Assembly (NCBI GenBank): GCA_022827905.1
Contig: JAJEIQ010000076.1
Coordinates: 62,001-126,000 of the forward strand
DNA: 64,000 bases
Source: Pseudomonadales bacterium
GTDB lineage: Bacteria; Pseudomonadota; Gammaproteobacteria; Pseudomonadales; Azotimanducaceae
Reading direction: 5' to 3'
In this document: one piece after another, positions 27,267 through 42,051 of the stretch
Layout: each line of letters opens with the position of its first letter
Position numbering within the stretch: position 1 is the stretch's first letter
Notes under the pieces: generated by a model
The model's database searches: none
The model's input: the letters and a program-made list of their open reading frames with translations, nothing else
Told to the model about the DNA's origin: nothing
Program-made: the position numbers and the translations under genes

Positions 27267-28378
27267 GATTCGGCTCCTTCAGCGCCCGATTCGATCTCGG
27301 CCAACAGGGCCTCCCCCATAGCCTGCGTGCCGACCCGTTCCATGTTGTTCGGCTCGCTGCCGCCAAGGATGTCGGCGGTGCGCAGGCCGTTTCGGAGAAC
27401 CCCATCCACCGCGCCTTCGATGCGGGTCGCCACAGCCGGGAGGCCCAAGCTGTAACGGCACATCATGGCGGCAGAAAGGACGGTCGCCAACGGGTTGGCG
27501 GCGTCTTGGCCGGCGATGTCCGGCGCGGAACCGTGGACCGGCTCGTACAGGCCGAAGCCGTCGGCGGCCAAGGACGCCGATGGCAGCATGCCAAGGGAGC
27601 CCGTCAGCATGGCCGCAACATCGGAAAGGATGTCGCCGAACATATTGCCGGTAACCATGACATCGAATTGTTTGGGGGCGCGGACGAGTTGCATCCCGGC
27701 ATTATCGACGTACATGTGGGAAAGCGCCACCTGCGGATACTCGTCCGCCAAGCCACTCACTACCTCCCGCCACAGATCCGTCGCCTCCAGCACGTTGGCC
27801 TTGTCCACGGAGCACAGCCGTCCTTGGCGCTTGGCCGCCAAGTCGAAGGCCACACGGGCGATGCGCTCGATCTCATACTCAGAGTACCTATAGGTGTTGA
27901 TTCCAACTCTTTCATTATTCTCAATAAAAACGCCCCTGGGTTCGCCGAAATAGATGCCGCCGGTGAGTTCGCGAACGATTAGGATGTCCAAGCCCGACAC
28001 CAGCTCCGGCTTGAGCGAAGAGGCTTCAGCCAGGGGCGCAAAGAGCAGCGCCGGGCGCAGGTTGGCGAACAACTCCAGGTTGGAGCGCAGGCCCAAAAGC
28101 CCTTTTTCCGGGCGTTGGTCCATGGGCCGGTCCTCCCATTGGGGTCCGCCCACCGCGCCGAGCAGCACCGCATCGGCAGCGCGGCAAGCGGCTAGCGTCT
28201 CCTCCGGCAGCGGTTCGCCGGTCTGGTCGATTGCGCAGCCGCCGACCAAGGCCTCGCTCACTTCCAACCCCACCTTGGCCTCGGCCAAGGCGGCGCGCAG
28301 AACGTCGATTGCGATTGGCACCACTTCAGGGCCGATGCCGTCACCTGGCAGAGCGGTGACTTTGACTACTCGGGTCAT
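27263..28378 (-). CDS. leuB: 3-isopropylmalate dehydrogenase
   Basis: LeuB oxidises and decarboxylates 3-isopropylmalate in leucine synthesis. The 371-residue protein has [25 protein letters not shown], the substrate-binding [14 protein letters not shown] and the metal-site [17 protein letters not shown], then [18 protein letters not shown]. Translation is coupled to leuD by an ATGA overlap. Confidence 0.97.
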   Translation of the reverse strand: MTRVVKVTALPGDGIGPEVVPIAIDVLRAALAEAKVGLEVSEALVGGCAIDQTGEPLPEETLAACRAADAVLLGAVGGPQWEDRPMDQRPEKGLLGLRSNLELFANLRPALLFAPLAEASSLKPELVSGLDILIVRELTGGIYFGEPRGVFIENNERVGINTYRYSEYEIERIARVAFDLAAKRQGRLCSVDKANVLEATDLWREVVSGLADEYPQVALSHMYVDNAGMQLVRAPKQFDVMVTGNMFGDILSDVAAMLTGSLGMLPSASLAADGFGLYEPVHGSAPDIAGQDAANPLATVLSAAMMCRYSLGLPAVATRIEGAVDGVLRNGLRTADILGGSEPNNMERVGTQAMGEALLAEIESGAEGAES

Positions 28379-29043
28379 GGCGCTGCCTCCTCAGGTGCCC
28401 CGGCACCGCGCCTGAGCCAAGGGCGCCGCTGGTAGTAGCTGGCCTCGAAGGCGCGAATGCGGCCGGCCTGAGCTAGGGTGAGGCCGATATCGTCGAGTCC
28501 TTCAAGTAACTTATGGCGGGCGCTTGGCGGCACATCGAAGGCAATCTCGCCACCATCGGGCAGCTCGATTCGTTGCGCTTCCAGATCGACCGTCAATTCC
28601 AGACCGCCATCGCCTTGTGCCCGTTCGAACAGGTCGTCCACCACCGCCTCATCGAGACGGATGGGCAGGAGCCCGTTCTTGAAGCAGTTCTCGTGGAAGA
28701 TGTCCGCAAAGCTGGGAGCAATTACGGCGAAGAAGCCGTACTCAAGCAGCGCCCAGACCGCATGCTCCCGGCTGGAGCCGCAGCCGAAGTTGCGCCGGGC
28801 CAACAGCACGCCCGCCTCTTGGTAGCGCGGTTGGTTGAGCACGAAGCGGTGGTTCAGGTGCCGCTCGTTGGGCGTGAGGCCGATGTCGCCCTCATCCAGA
28901 AAACGCCAGGCATCGAACAGGTTTTCGCCGAAGCCGGTGCGCTTGATCGATTTCAGGAACTGCTTGGGGATGATCTGATCCGTGTCCACGTTGGCGCGGT
29001 CCAAGGGTGCCGCCAACCCCGTTTCCCGTCGAAACGCCTTCAC
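28375..29043 (-). CDS. leuD: 3-isopropylmalate dehydratase small subunit
   Basis: LeuD is the small subunit of isopropylmalate isomerase. The start is a GTG at 29043 that overlaps the leuC stop as GTGA and yields [26 protein letters not shown] as N-terminus region; the frame stays open upstream without homology. Conserved [15 protein letters not shown] and [14 protein letters not shown] are present. The length of 222 residues is slightly above usual because of a charged C-terminal tail. Confidence 0.95.
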   Translation of the reverse strand: MKAFRRETGLAAPLDRANVDTDQIIPKQFLKSIKRTGFGENLFDAWRFLDEGDIGLTPNERHLNHRFVLNQPRYQEAGVLLARRNFGCGSSREHAVWALLEYGFFAVIAPSFADIFHENCFKNGLLPIRLDEAVVDDLFERAQGDGGLELTVDLEAQRIELPDGGEIAFDVPPSARHKLLEGLDDIGLTLAQAGRIRAFEASYYQRRPWLRRGAGAPEEAAP

Positions 29044-30449
29044 AGCCAGTCCCTCACATCGACGAAGTGGCCGGCCACCGCCGCCGCCGCGGCCATGGCG
29101 GGGCTGACCAAGTGGGTGCGTCCGCCGTGGCCCTGGCGGCCCTCGAAATTGCGGTTGGAGGTGGACGCGCAGTGCTCGCCCGGCAGCAGCTTGTCGGGAT
29201 TCATGGCTAGGCACATGGAACAGCCCGGGGCGCGCCACTCGAAACCGGCAGCGGTAAAGATGTCGGCCAGCCCTTCCGCTTCGGCGGCCTGCTTGACCAA
29301 TCCGGAGCCAGGCACCACCAACGCCTGCTTGACGCTGGAGGCCACCCGCTTGCCCGCCACGATGCTGGCGGCAACCCGCAGGTCCTCCAAACGGGCGTTG
29401 GTGCAGGAGCCGATGAAGACGCGATCCAAGCGAATGTGGGCGATCGGCTGATCCGCCGCCAATCCCATGTAGGCCAAGGCCCGTTCGATGCCATCAGCCT
29501 CGGTCGAGTCTGTGGCGCGGCGCGGGTTGGGCGTGGCGTCCTCGACGCCGGTGACCATCTCTGGAGAAGTTCCCCAAGTGACCTGCGGCGTCAGAGCGCT
29601 GGCGTCCAAGCTGGCAGAGCTGTCAAACTCGGCATCGGGGTCGCTGACCATTCGCCGCCAATAGGCCTCCGCCGCCTGCCACTCGCTGCCCGACGGCGCC
29701 AAGGGCCGCCCCTCCAGGTAGTCGAGCGTGGTGTCATCGACGGCCACCAAGCCCGCCCGGGCGCCCGCCTCGATGGACAGGTTGCACAGCGTCATGCGGC
29801 CTTCCATCGACAGCCCGCGCACCGCCTCGCCTAGGTACTCGATGGTGTGGCGGGTGGCGCCGGCGGTGCCGATGCGCCCGATCAGCGCCAACGCCAAGTC
29901 CTTGGCGTAAACCCCCGCCGGCAGCTTGCCGCTGACACGCACGGCCATGTTTCTGGCCTTCGATTGCGCCAGGCACTGGGTGGCCATCACATGCTCCACC
30001 TCCGAAGTGCCGACCCCTTGGGCCAAGGCGCCGAACGCACCGTGGGTGGAGGTGTGCGAGTCGCCACAGACGATGGTCATGCCGGGCTGCGTGGCGCCCT
30101 GTTCGGGACCCATGACATGGACGATGCCCTGGCGCACGTCCAGCATCCCGAACTGCCGCACCCCATGGCGGCGGCAGTTGTCGTCCAAGACCACCACCTG
30201 CTCACGGGCCACCGGATCGTCGATGCCGTCGATCCCCGCAGCGCGGTTGTCGGTGGGCACATTGTGGTCGGGTGTGGCCAAATTGGCTTCCTTGCGCCAG
30301 AGCTCCCGTCCGGCCTGGGCCAAACCGGCGAAGGCTTGGGGCGACGTGACCTCGTGCAGCAACTGCAGATCGATGTAGAGCAGGCAGTGCCCGTCCTCCC
30401 GCTCGCCGACTAGGTGATCAGCCCAAATCTTGTCGTACAGCGTTGGCAC
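29040..30449 (-). CDS. leuC: 3-isopropylmalate dehydratase large subunit
   Basis: LeuC carries the [4Fe-4S] cluster of isopropylmalate isomerase. The 469-residue protein shows [33 protein letters not shown] and [11 protein letters not shown], which supply the three cluster cysteines. The gene lies 41 bases after aroC in the same direction. Confidence 0.97.
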   Translation of the reverse strand: MPTLYDKIWADHLVGEREDGHCLLYIDLQLLHEVTSPQAFAGLAQAGRELWRKEANLATPDHNVPTDNRAAGIDGIDDPVAREQVVVLDDNCRRHGVRQFGMLDVRQGIVHVMGPEQGATQPGMTIVCGDSHTSTHGAFGALAQGVGTSEVEHVMATQCLAQSKARNMAVRVSGKLPAGVYAKDLALALIGRIGTAGATRHTIEYLGEAVRGLSMEGRMTLCNLSIEAGARAGLVAVDDTTLDYLEGRPLAPSGSEWQAAEAYWRRMVSDPDAEFDSSASLDASALTPQVTWGTSPEMVTGVEDATPNPRRATDSTEADGIERALAYMGLAADQPIAHIRLDRVFIGSCTNARLEDLRVAASIVAGKRVASSVKQALVVPGSGLVKQAAEAEGLADIFTAAGFEWRAPGCSMCLAMNPDKLLPGEHCASTSNRNFEGRQGHGGRTHLVSPAMAAAAAVAGHFVDVRDWL

Positions 30450-30490
30450 TCTGGCGCTCCTTCCAGCTTAGTCGAGTCGACCGCGTGGCC

Positions 30491-31564
30491 TCAGGGCGCT
30501 GCCCCGGACCCCGTTTGTCCCCGGTGGCGAAGCAAATGGTCCATCAGCACCAAGGCGACCATGGCTTCCGCTATGGGGGTGGCGCGAATGCCGACGCAGG
30601 GGTCGTGGCGTCCCTTGGTGACCACTTCGGTCTCATTGCCGTCGATGTCCACCGTCCGGCCGGGAGTGGTCAGGCTGGAAGTGGGCTTTAAGGCGATGCG
30701 GGCGACGATGTCCTGACCGGAGGAGATGCCGCCGAGCACGCCGCCGGCGTGGTTGCTCAGGAACCCTTGGCTGGACATCTCGTCCCGGTGCTTGGTGCCG
30801 CGCTGGCGGACGACGTCGAAGCCGTCGCCGATGGCCACCGCCTTTACGGCGTTGATGCCCATCAAGGCACCCGCCAATTCGGCATCGAGCTTGGCAAACA
30901 CCGGCTCTCCGAGGCCGACCGGCGCGCCCTCAGCGACAACGGTGATTTCCGCGCCAATGGAGTCCCCCGCCCGGCGCAGATCATCGATCAGCGCGGCGAT
31001 GGCCTCGACGCTGTCTGGATCCGGGCAAAAGAAGGGGTTGGCCCCCACGGCATCCCAGGACTTGAAGAGTGGTCGAATTTCGCCGATCGCGGATAGATGG
31101 CCCCTTACTTGGACCCCGGCCAGCTCGCCAAGGCACTTTTTGGCGATGGCCCCGGCGGCGACCCGCATGGCCGTTTCCCGCGCCGAGGCCCGGCCGCTGC
31201 CCCGGTAGTCGCGGATGCCGTACTTGTGATGGTAGGTGAAGTCGGCGTGGGCGGGGCGGAACAGGTTCTTGATGTCGTCGTAGTCCTTGCTCTTCGGATC
31301 CTCATTCTCTATGGCCAAGCCAATGGGCGTGCCGGTAGTGCGGCCCTCAAAGACCCCGGAGAGGATTCTCACCCGGTCGCTTTCCCGGCGCTGGGTGGTG
31401 TACTTGGATTGCCCCGGACGGCGGCGGTCGAGATCCGGCTGGATATCCGCTTCGGACAGTGCCAAGCCCGGCGGGCAGCCGTCAACGATGGCGCCCAGCG
31501 CCGGACCGTGGCTCTCACCGAAGGTGGTGAGGGTGAACTGCTGACCGAAGGTGTTGCCGGACAT
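30491..31564 (-). CDS. aroC: Chorismate synthase
   Basis: AroC eliminates phosphate from EPSP to give chorismate, using reduced FMN. The 357-residue protein has the signatures [38 protein letters not shown] and the late [16 protein letters not shown]. It is followed by leuC and preceded by prmB at 9 bases, the pseudomonad-type order. Confidence 0.97.
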   Translation of the reverse strand: MSGNTFGQQFTLTTFGESHGPALGAIVDGCPPGLALSEADIQPDLDRRRPGQSKYTTQRRESDRVRILSGVFEGRTTGTPIGLAIENEDPKSKDYDDIKNLFRPAHADFTYHHKYGIRDYRGSGRASARETAMRVAAGAIAKKCLGELAGVQVRGHLSAIGEIRPLFKSWDAVGANPFFCPDPDSVEAIAALIDDLRRAGDSIGAEITVVAEGAPVGLGEPVFAKLDAELAGALMGINAVKAVAIGDGFDVVRQRGTKHRDEMSSQGFLSNHAGGVLGGISSGQDIVARIALKPTSSLTTPGRTVDIDGNETEVVTKGRHDPCVGIRATPIAEAMVALVLMDHLLRHRGQTGSGAAP

Positions 31565-31573
31565 GGGGATGAC

Positions 31574-32464
31574 TTAGATGGCAATTGCGCTTTTGGCGCT
31601 AGTATGGGAAGCCAAGGCTGCGGCATCAAGCACAAACACGCCCGCGCCGCCCACTGGCGTTTCCGGCCAGATAAACGGCAAGCGCGGCCAGGCGCGGTTG
31701 ACTCGGCCGGTGTTCATGCCCACCTCGCACACCAGCAGTCCGCCGTCGGCCAAATGTGACAGGGCTTCGTTGATGACGCGTCGAACCACGCTCAAGCCAT
31801 CCTCGCCGCCAGCGAGTCCCAAGGCCGGTTCCTGCGCGAATTCCGGCGGGAGGGTGCGCATGTCGGCAGCATCCACGTAGGGTGGATTGCAGAGGATCAA
31901 GTCAAAGGTGCTGGGCGGTGCGCCGTCGAACAGGTCGGCGCAAGCCACCGCCGTGCGTCCGGCGAGACCAAGCGCCTCGGCATTGCGCTGTGCGAGATCA
32001 ACAGCATGAGGATCGGCATCGACCAGAAGGGCTTCCGCTGCGGGGAACCGTTCGAGGGCCAACAGGCCGAGGCAGCCGGAGCCGCAGCACAGGTCCAGAA
32101 CGCGCTGGGGTGGGCGGGAAAGCCAAGGCCGAAGGCCGTCGAGCAGCATGGGGCCGATGGGAGAGCGCGGCACCACAATGCCGGGTTCAACTGCGAACCG
32201 CCGCCCGCAATACTGCGTCCTGCCGAGCAGCCAGGCTAGGGGCTGACGTTCCTGCACTCGGCGTTTCGCGAGGCGCCTCGCTTCAGCTACGGTTCCCGCA
32301 TCCAAACGGACCTCCAGGGAGGACGGCTCGTCAGGCAGCCCGGTGACGCCCAGCACTAGGGCGGTGGCTTCATCCCAAGCGTTGTCGGTGCCTTGGCCGT
32401 AACAGAGCGGTGCGCTGCGGAACCGCTCATGCACCTCGGCGAGTAGCGCCTGGAGTTCAATCAC
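31574..32464 (-). CDS. prmB: 50S ribosomal protein L3 glutamine methyltransferase PrmB
   Basis: PrmB methylates the glutamine of ribosomal protein L3. The 296-residue protein has the HemK-type substrate motif NPPYVDAADM, the SAM motif VLDLCCGSGCLGLLAL and PPEFAQEPALGLAGGEDGL. I start it at a GTG at 32464, which overlaps the preceding stop by eight bases and gives the family start VIELQALLAEV; the frame is open further upstream. Its position directly before aroC favours PrmB over PrmC. Confidence 0.92.
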   Translation of the reverse strand: MIELQALLAEVHERFRSAPLCYGQGTDNAWDEATALVLGVTGLPDEPSSLEVRLDAGTVAEARRLAKRRVQERQPLAWLLGRTQYCGRRFAVEPGIVVPRSPIGPMLLDGLRPWLSRPPQRVLDLCCGSGCLGLLALERFPAAEALLVDADPHAVDLAQRNAEALGLAGRTAVACADLFDGAPPSTFDLILCNPPYVDAADMRTLPPEFAQEPALGLAGGEDGLSVVRRVINEALSHLADGGLLVCEVGMNTGRVNRAWPRLPFIWPETPVGGAGVFVLDAAALASHTSAKSAIAI

Positions 32465-33359
32465 GCTGCTGACGGTGGGGCAGCACCAACTCGATGCGGG
32501 GCACGGCGCCCCCCACCCGAGGCAGGAGCGGTCCGGCGCCAAAAGGAACGAGATTCGGCGCGGCATCGGCGTCGATGCCCTCCCCCAACGCATCGCGGGC
32601 CGCCTCGGCGCACTCGGTCGAACGCTCCAGCATCAAGGCGGTGGCCTCCGGACCGTAGAGATGGCAGACCACATGGACGGTGAGGCGTTCAAAGATGCGC
32701 AGGCGCGGGGCGATGCCGCGCAGGGTTCTAAGGCCGGCATCGGGAATGCTGCCGTCGCGGCGCGGGCGCACCCCAGCGACCGTGGCGAAGCCGTTGCCCG
32801 CCAACTCCTCCGTGAGCTCGGCGTTGGTCACCGCTTCGATGGCCTCACGAGGCTGCAGGGCTTCCACGTGGGCATAGATGCGCCGATTGCCCCGCTCAAT
32901 GACGTAAGCGGACATCAATTGGCCGCCCATGTCGGCGGCGATGTAGAACTGATTGGCCTCCGGTCCGTAGAGAATGGCTTGGCCGAACACTTGGTTGGCC
33001 CAGCCGTTGCTGCGCCCGCAGTCCCGCCCCCGGCAACTGAACAGCGCCTCTGAGCCCAACGCCTTCTCATAGTGGTCGATGACCTCACTCAAAGGCACGC
33101 CCGCCGGAAATTGGTAGATGATGCGTACCGCAGTGGCATCAAGGCGCAGCTTCTGCTCGATGCGCAGCTCCCGCCGGATCTTCTCCACGGCGCTGACGAT
33201 GAACTCCCGAGGCGCGAAATCGTCCTGCCGCTCGTAGGCGATGATCCAAGATCGGGGAAAGCGATCGACGCCCGGCGGGTCGGCGGAGCCCGGCACATCC
33301 GAGGCGGCTGCGGCCAAACTCGGCGCCAGCACCAGCACCAGCACCAGCCAGCGGCCCAT
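32457..33359 (-). CDS. Exported DUF4892-like protein
   Basis: The ATG at 33359 gives a clear signal peptide (GRWLVLVLVLAPSLAAAA, residues 2-19) and a mature part beginning VPGSADPPGVDRFPRSWI, which resembles DUF4892 proteins of Pseudomonas relatives. The mature protein ends in a domain of about 100 residues (VAGVRPRRDGSIPDAGLR and on) that looks OmpA-like in pattern. It is likely periplasmic or outer-membrane attached. An ATG at 33410 in frame would add 17 residues before the signal sequence. Its function is unknown. Confidence 0.75.
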   Translation of the reverse strand: MGRWLVLVLVLAPSLAAAASDVPGSADPPGVDRFPRSWIIAYERQDDFAPREFIVSAVEKIRRELRIEQKLRLDATAVRIIYQFPAGVPLSEVIDHYEKALGSEALFSCRGRDCGRSNGWANQVFGQAILYGPEANQFYIAADMGGQLMSAYVIERGNRRIYAHVEALQPREAIEAVTNAELTEELAGNGFATVAGVRPRRDGSIPDAGLRTLRGIAPRLRIFERLTVHVVCHLYGPEATALMLERSTECAEAARDALGEGIDADAAPNLVPFGAGPLLPRVGGAVPRIELVLPHRQQRD

Positions 33360-33453
33360 ACGCTCAAGTCGGGGGACTAAATTGGAAACAGCGGCAAGCA
33401 CGGAGGCCATGCTAATGGTCCGCTGGCAAAATGGCCACACCGCTCCGACAGAC

Positions 33454-33867
33454 TCAGCAACGCAAGGCCCGAACATGACCCGCAGAGGCATAGTCCAAGA
33501 TCAAGCGATCCCGGGTGACAATGCACAGGTTCATCTCCCGGGCCGTGGCTATGATGATTCGGTCCGCCGGATCAGCAGGCGGTTCGCCTGGCAGGAACGA
33601 AGAAGCGATGAGAGTTTGCGGAGGGGCCTCCGCGAGAGTGATCCGGCCTTTGGTGACATAGTCCTCGAACCAACTCGCAACCGGCCGCTCAAGCCTCAAC
33701 CGCGCACGGGAAACGAGCAACCCCAATTCCCAGGCTGAAAAAAGCGAAACATAGGTTCGGCCACCTTCACGGTGATTGCTGTTGATCATAGCTGTTGCGT
33801 CCGCGTCGATCGGGTCATCGTTGCCGGTCCAGATAACGGCGCAGGTGTCGAGCAGTAGTTCAGTCAT
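33454..33867 (-). CDS. vapC: PIN-domain toxin, VapC type
   Basis: VapC toxins are metal-dependent ribonucleases, usually cutting tRNA or rRNA. The 137-residue protein opens with LLLDTCAVIW and shows all four likely acidic ligands: Asp7, Glu47 (SAWELGLL), Asp102 (PADRIIIATA) and Asp120 (VTRDRLIL). The full PIN fold length is present, so it looks active. Its start overlaps the upstream gene by eight bases, the typical antitoxin-toxin order. Codon use is a little less GC-biased than its neighbours. Confidence 0.9.
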   Translation of the reverse strand: MTELLLDTCAVIWTGNDDPIDADATAMINSNHREGGRTYVSLFSAWELGLLVSRARLRLERPVASWFEDYVTKGRITLAEAPPQTLIASSFLPGEPPADPADRIIIATAREMNLCIVTRDRLILDYASAGHVRALRC

Positions 33868-34321
33868 GGACTAGCCTCGAATTCTGTGCCAGATGCGACC
33901 ACTCGGGCATGGCCGGCTCCGTCAAATCTGTGCCATCGGGCACAGTAACGGTATCCGCCATGCAACCCAGAACGGGATGCTTAGTCCGTACGTTTGCCGA
34001 ATCCGGAGCCGAAACCCGGCGGGCGGCTCCCTTTTTGGCCTGAACGAAAACCAGCCGCTCGTTTCCGAGGTCCACCTCGGAGGTCTTGTACCCTGCGGAG
34101 AGCCAACAAGGGGTGATCGAGCTATTGGAGGGATTGTTGCTCCACCAAGGTCGATGCTTCCGCGCCGAAGCGGGCAAATCAGTTCCGATGATCGCCTCGA
34201 TTTCCTTGAATGTCATCGGAATTTTCTGGAAGCCGGTCACCCGTAAGTGGTTTTCCAAGGCTTGGTACTTTGAGTTGGACACTTCTATGCCCCAAGAAAT
34301 AGTTACTAATGAGTATTCCAT
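33860..34321 (-). CDS. Probable antitoxin: DUF7662-like domain fused to a VapB-type C-terminal tail
   Basis: From ATG 34321 this protein has 153 residues. Residues 16-97 (SKYQALENHL, MTFKEIEAIIGTDLPASA, WWSN, LSAGYKTSEVDL) match my recollection of DUF7662, a small domain of unknown function. The end (VLGCMADTVTVPDG and TDLTEPAMPEW) reads like the toxin-binding tail of VapB antitoxins. Overlap with vapC supports the antitoxin role. An in-frame GTG at 34282, seven bases after GGGG, gives the start VSNSKYQ typical of the domain and may be the real one. The usual AbrB or RHH DNA-binding domain is absent. Confidence 0.72.
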   Translation of the reverse strand: MEYSLVTISWGIEVSNSKYQALENHLRVTGFQKIPMTFKEIEAIIGTDLPASARKHRPWWSNNPSNSSITPCWLSAGYKTSEVDLGNERLVFVQAKKGAARRVSAPDSANVRTKHPVLGCMADTVTVPDGTDLTEPAMPEWSHLAQNSRLVHD

Positions 34322-34333
34322 AGTACTAATGAG
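34305..34333. repeat. Direct repeats, candidate operator of the toxin-antitoxin pair
   Basis: ACTAATGAG occurs at 34305-34313 and 34325-34333, 20 bases apart, which is about two helical turns. Each copy is part of a near-palindrome (ACTAATGAGT). If translation begins at GTG 34282, both copies lie upstream of the gene, where an autoregulating antitoxin would bind. Confidence 0.45.
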
Positions 34334-34384
34334 GTTGCTACCCTGTCTCCCGATGTGCTTCAGCGGAAGGGTTTGAGGTCCGTG

Positions 34385-34771
34385 ATGACAGGATACGTGG
34401 ACTCTACGGAACAGCTTGTGACTGAGATATTCACCCGCGACATCGACCGCTCGGTGGCGTTCTACCGCAAACTCGGCTTCGAGCTGTTGCGGGACGAGGA
34501 CGGATTCGTGGAGCTTGGTTGGGAGGGCCATCGTCTTTTCCTGAGCGATGAACTGAAGGAGAAGATGACCTCTGGCACCGGATTGCCGCAAGGGAACATC
34601 AGGGTAATGGTGCCCAACGTGGATGACTATTGGGCGTTGTCCCAGGAATTGGGCGCTCGGATTCTGTCGCCAATCACGGATCAGTCCTATGGTCTGCGGG
34701 ATTTCACCATAGCCGACCCAGACGGGTTCGGAGTCAGGTTCGCGACTCAATTGCGCGACCTGACCGAGTAA
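34385..34771 (+). CDS. VOC (glyoxalase/bleomycin resistance) family protein
   Basis: This 128-residue protein has one vicinal-oxygen-chelate unit in two beta-alpha-beta modules: TEIFTRDIDRSVAFYRKLGF with DGFVELGWEGHRLFL, then IRVMVPNVDDYWAL with GLRDFTIADPDGFGVRF. The DPDG motif near the end is typical. It is close in size to bleomycin-binding and fosfomycin-type proteins but the substrate cannot be told. The ATG at 34385 is six bases after GAGG (34375-34378). It is divergent from the antitoxin gene. Confidence 0.85.
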   Translation: MTGYVDSTEQLVTEIFTRDIDRSVAFYRKLGFELLRDEDGFVELGWEGHRLFLSDELKEKMTSGTGLPQGNIRVMVPNVDDYWALSQELGARILSPITDQSYGLRDFTIADPDGFGVRFATQLRDLTE

Positions 34772-34796
34772 GTTGCGAAAGCAGTCGTATTCCTAG

Positions 34797-35264
34797 GTGA
34801 CCAGCGGCTTGGAACCAATCACGCTCAGAGCCATCACTGGGGAGAACCTGCACGCGGTTCTCGAACTCTCGGTCGCTGACCATCAACGCAAAATCTACCC
34901 ACGCACCAACGCGCATTCAATTGCTGAAGCCCACTACCCAGCCGATGACGACGCTGTGTGGCTGAAGGCAATCTATGCAGGGGAAACTCCCGTAGGGCTC
35001 ATATTGACATCAGAAGCAGAAGATCGGGGCGAGTACTTCTTGTGGCGGCTGATGATCGACCAGCGTTTCCAAGGCCGTGGTTACGGGAGGTGCGCCGTGC
35101 AGCTATTGATCGAGCGCATCCGGCAAACCGACAACCCGAAGGTCCTGATAACCAGTCATCTTCAAGCAAACTCGAATGCCGGCCGCCTTTATGAGCAGCT
35201 TGGCTTCGAATACACCGGAGAAAAGACCGGCGCCGACGAGCTTGAGCTTCGGTTGACCTTCTAG
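34797..35264 (+). CDS. GNAT family N-acetyltransferase
   Basis: The 155-residue protein is a GNAT acetyltransferase with the acetyl-CoA loop QRFQGRGYGRCAVQLLIERI and LWRLMIDQ, the pattern seen in diamine or spermidine acetyltransferase-like members. The C-terminal YEQLGFEYTGE is standard. The start is GTG at 34797, 25 bases after the VOC gene, without a visible Shine-Dalgarno. The acceptor substrate is unknown. Confidence 0.85.
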   Translation: MTSGLEPITLRAITGENLHAVLELSVADHQRKIYPRTNAHSIAEAHYPADDDAVWLKAIYAGETPVGLILTSEAEDRGEYFLWRLMIDQRFQGRGYGRCAVQLLIERIRQTDNPKVLITSHLQANSNAGRLYEQLGFEYTGEKTGADELELRLTF

Positions 35265-35308
35265 GCCAAGCCCAGCCACACCTAAAGAGCCCGTCGGAGC
35301 CCTGGGCG

Positions 35309-37228
35309 TCAGCGCTCCAGCAGCTCCAGCAGCAGGCGGTTGATTCGGTTGACGTAGGCGGCGGCGTCCTGAAGGGCGTCGCCTTCCGCTAGGCTGGCTT
35401 GGTCGAACAGCACCAGCACCAGTTCGGCGAAGCGGTCCTCATCGCTTTCCTGGTCGAGGCGCTCGAGCAGTGGATGCTTGGCGTTGTACTCGAAGCTCGG
35501 CTTGGGTGGGGTGAAGGCTTGGCCCGTGGCCTCCATGATGCGCTGCATCTGCCTTCCCAAGGCAAACTCGCCCTGCACCAGGCAGGCTGGCGAGTTGGTC
35601 AGTCGTGTCGAGGCTCGCACCGCCTCCACGCGATCGCCCAGAGCGGTCTTGATGCGTTCGGCGAGCGGGTCGTCGTCGGCATCTTCCTTGTCGGCATCCT
35701 TCTTCGAGTCCTCGTCGTCCTCGGTTTTGTCCGCGGCTTCCCCCGGCAGCACGAGGCCCGCCCGGGTGATGTCCTGAAACGCCTTGCCGTCAAATTCGGG
35801 GAGGTTCGACATCAGCCACTCATCGATGCGGTCGAACAGCAGCAGCACTTCGATGCCGCGTTCCCGGAAGATTTCCAAGTGCGGGCTGGAGCGGGCGTTC
35901 TCATAGCTGTCGGCAACGAGGTAGTAAATGCGCTCCTGGCCTTCCACAAAGCGTTCGACGTAATCCTTGAGGCCGACGTTCTTGGTGGCGTCCTCCCCGG
36001 TCGTGGAGGCGAAGCGCAACAGTCCGCTGTACAGCTCCCGGTTGGCGAACTCATCACCGGCGCCTTCCTTGATGACCTCCCCGAATTCGTCCCAAAACGC
36101 CTGGTAGTCCTCGGCTTCCTTCTTGGCCATGCCGTCCAAGGTGGTGAGCACCCGCTTGGTCAGCGCGGAGCGGATGCTGGCGACCCGTTCGTCCTGTTGC
36201 AACACCTCTCGGGAGACGTTGAGCGGCAAGTCGCTGGAGTCGACCACGCCCTTGACGAAGCGCAGGTAGAGCGGCAGGAATTGATCGGCGTCGTCCATGA
36301 TGAACACGCGCTGCACGTAGAGCTTCAAGCCCCGCGGCGACTCCCGGTTCCAGAGGTCGAAGGGCGCGCGCTTGGGCAGGTACAGCAGGCTCGTGTACTC
36401 CAGCCGGCCCTCGACCCGGTTGTGGCTCCAGGACATTGGGTCCTCAAAGTCGTGGGATACGTGCTTGTAAAACTCGCGGTACTCCTCGTCGCTGATCTCC
36501 GAACGAGAGCGCGTCCATAGGGCAGTCGCCTCGTTGACGCTCTCCCATTCGGGTGCCTCCGGCGCCTTGTCAGCATCGTCCTCGCTGGCTGGTGCCTCCT
36601 TGACCATGCGCACTGGCACGCTGATGTGGTCGGAGTACTTGCGCACGAGGTTGCGCAGGCGGAATCCGTCGGCGAACTCCAGGGCGTCGTCGCGCAAGCG
36701 CAGCATCACCTGGGTGCCCCGCTCCGCTTCCGCCTCCTCCACGCTGTATTCATCCTCGCCCCGGGAGACCCAGCGTACGCCCGCTTCGGCATCTGCCGCC
36801 CGGGTCAGCACTTCAACTTCCTCGGCGACGATGAAGGCGCTGTAGAAGCCAACCCCGAACTGGCCGATCAGGGTGGCGTCCTTCTGCTGGTCGCCGCTCA
36901 ACTGGCTCAGGAACTCCGCCGTGCCGGACTTGGCTATGGTGCCGAGATTGTCGATCACGTCCTGGCGGCTCATGCCGATGCCGTTGTCGGCTACGGTGAG
37001 GGTCTTGGCCTCCTTGTCAAAGGCCACCCGAATGGCGAAGTCGTTGTCCTCGCCCACCAGTTCCGGCTCGCTGATCGCCTTGAAGCGCAGACGGTCGATC
37101 GCATCCGATGCGTTGGAGATCAGTTCCCGCAGAAACACCTCCCGGTTGGAGTACAGGGAGTGAATCATCAACTTCAGCAGTTGCTTGGCTTCGGTCTCGA
37201 AGCCGAAGGTCTCGGCTTGGGTGCTCAT
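35309..37228 (-). CDS. htpG: Molecular chaperone HtpG (Hsp90)
   Basis: HtpG is the bacterial Hsp90, an ATP-dependent cytosolic chaperone. The 639-residue protein has the GHKL ATPase signature ([49 protein letters not shown]) and the middle-domain arginine region ([12 protein letters not shown]). The linker near residues 490-515 is rich in Asp, Glu and Lys ([20 protein letters not shown]). A sigma-32-type promoter precedes it. Confidence 0.97.
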   Translation of the reverse strand: MSTQAETFGFETEAKQLLKLMIHSLYSNREVFLRELISNASDAIDRLRFKAISEPELVGEDNDFAIRVAFDKEAKTLTVADNGIGMSRQDVIDNLGTIAKSGTAEFLSQLSGDQQKDATLIGQFGVGFYSAFIVAEEVEVLTRAADAEAGVRWVSRGEDEYSVEEAEAERGTQVMLRLRDDALEFADGFRLRNLVRKYSDHISVPVRMVKEAPASEDDADKAPEAPEWESVNEATALWTRSRSEISDEEYREFYKHVSHDFEDPMSWSHNRVEGRLEYTSLLYLPKRAPFDLWNRESPRGLKLYVQRVFIMDDADQFLPLYLRFVKGVVDSSDLPLNVSREVLQQDERVASIRSALTKRVLTTLDGMAKKEAEDYQAFWDEFGEVIKEGAGDEFANRELYSGLLRFASTTGEDATKNVGLKDYVERFVEGQERIYYLVADSYENARSSPHLEIFRERGIEVLLLFDRIDEWLMSNLPEFDGKAFQDITRAGLVLPGEAADKTEDDEDSKKDADKEDADDDPLAERIKTALGDRVEAVRASTRLTNSPACLVQGEFALGRQMQRIMEATGQAFTPPKPSFEYNAKHPLLERLDQESDEDRFAELVLVLFDQASLAEGDALQDAAAYVNRINRLLLELLER

Positions 37229-37260
37229 GATGTGGGCTTAACGTGGCGGCGAAGGGGGCA

Positions 37261-37288
37261 ATATGGGGGCCAGTGGTCTGAAATCAAG
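37261..37288 (-). promoter_or_regulatory. Sigma-32-type heat-shock promoter of htpG
   Basis: On the minus strand CTTGAT (37288-37283) is followed by 14 bases and CCCCATAT (37268-37261). This matches the sigma-32 pattern CTTGAA, 13-15 bases, CCCCATNT with a single mismatch in the upstream box. It lies 32 bases before the htpG start. Confidence 0.75.
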
Positions 37289-37338
37289 CATCCGACAACC
37301 GATTGCTCCCATCCCATGCCTCAGGATTGAGTAGAGCG

Positions 37339-42045
<4,707 letters not shown>

Positions 42046-42051
42046 GGCTCG

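Noticed and set aside
34322..34750. Upstream extension of the antitoxin gene
   Set aside because: It lies opposite the VOC gene and carries no domain; the DUF7662-like region begins after 34321.
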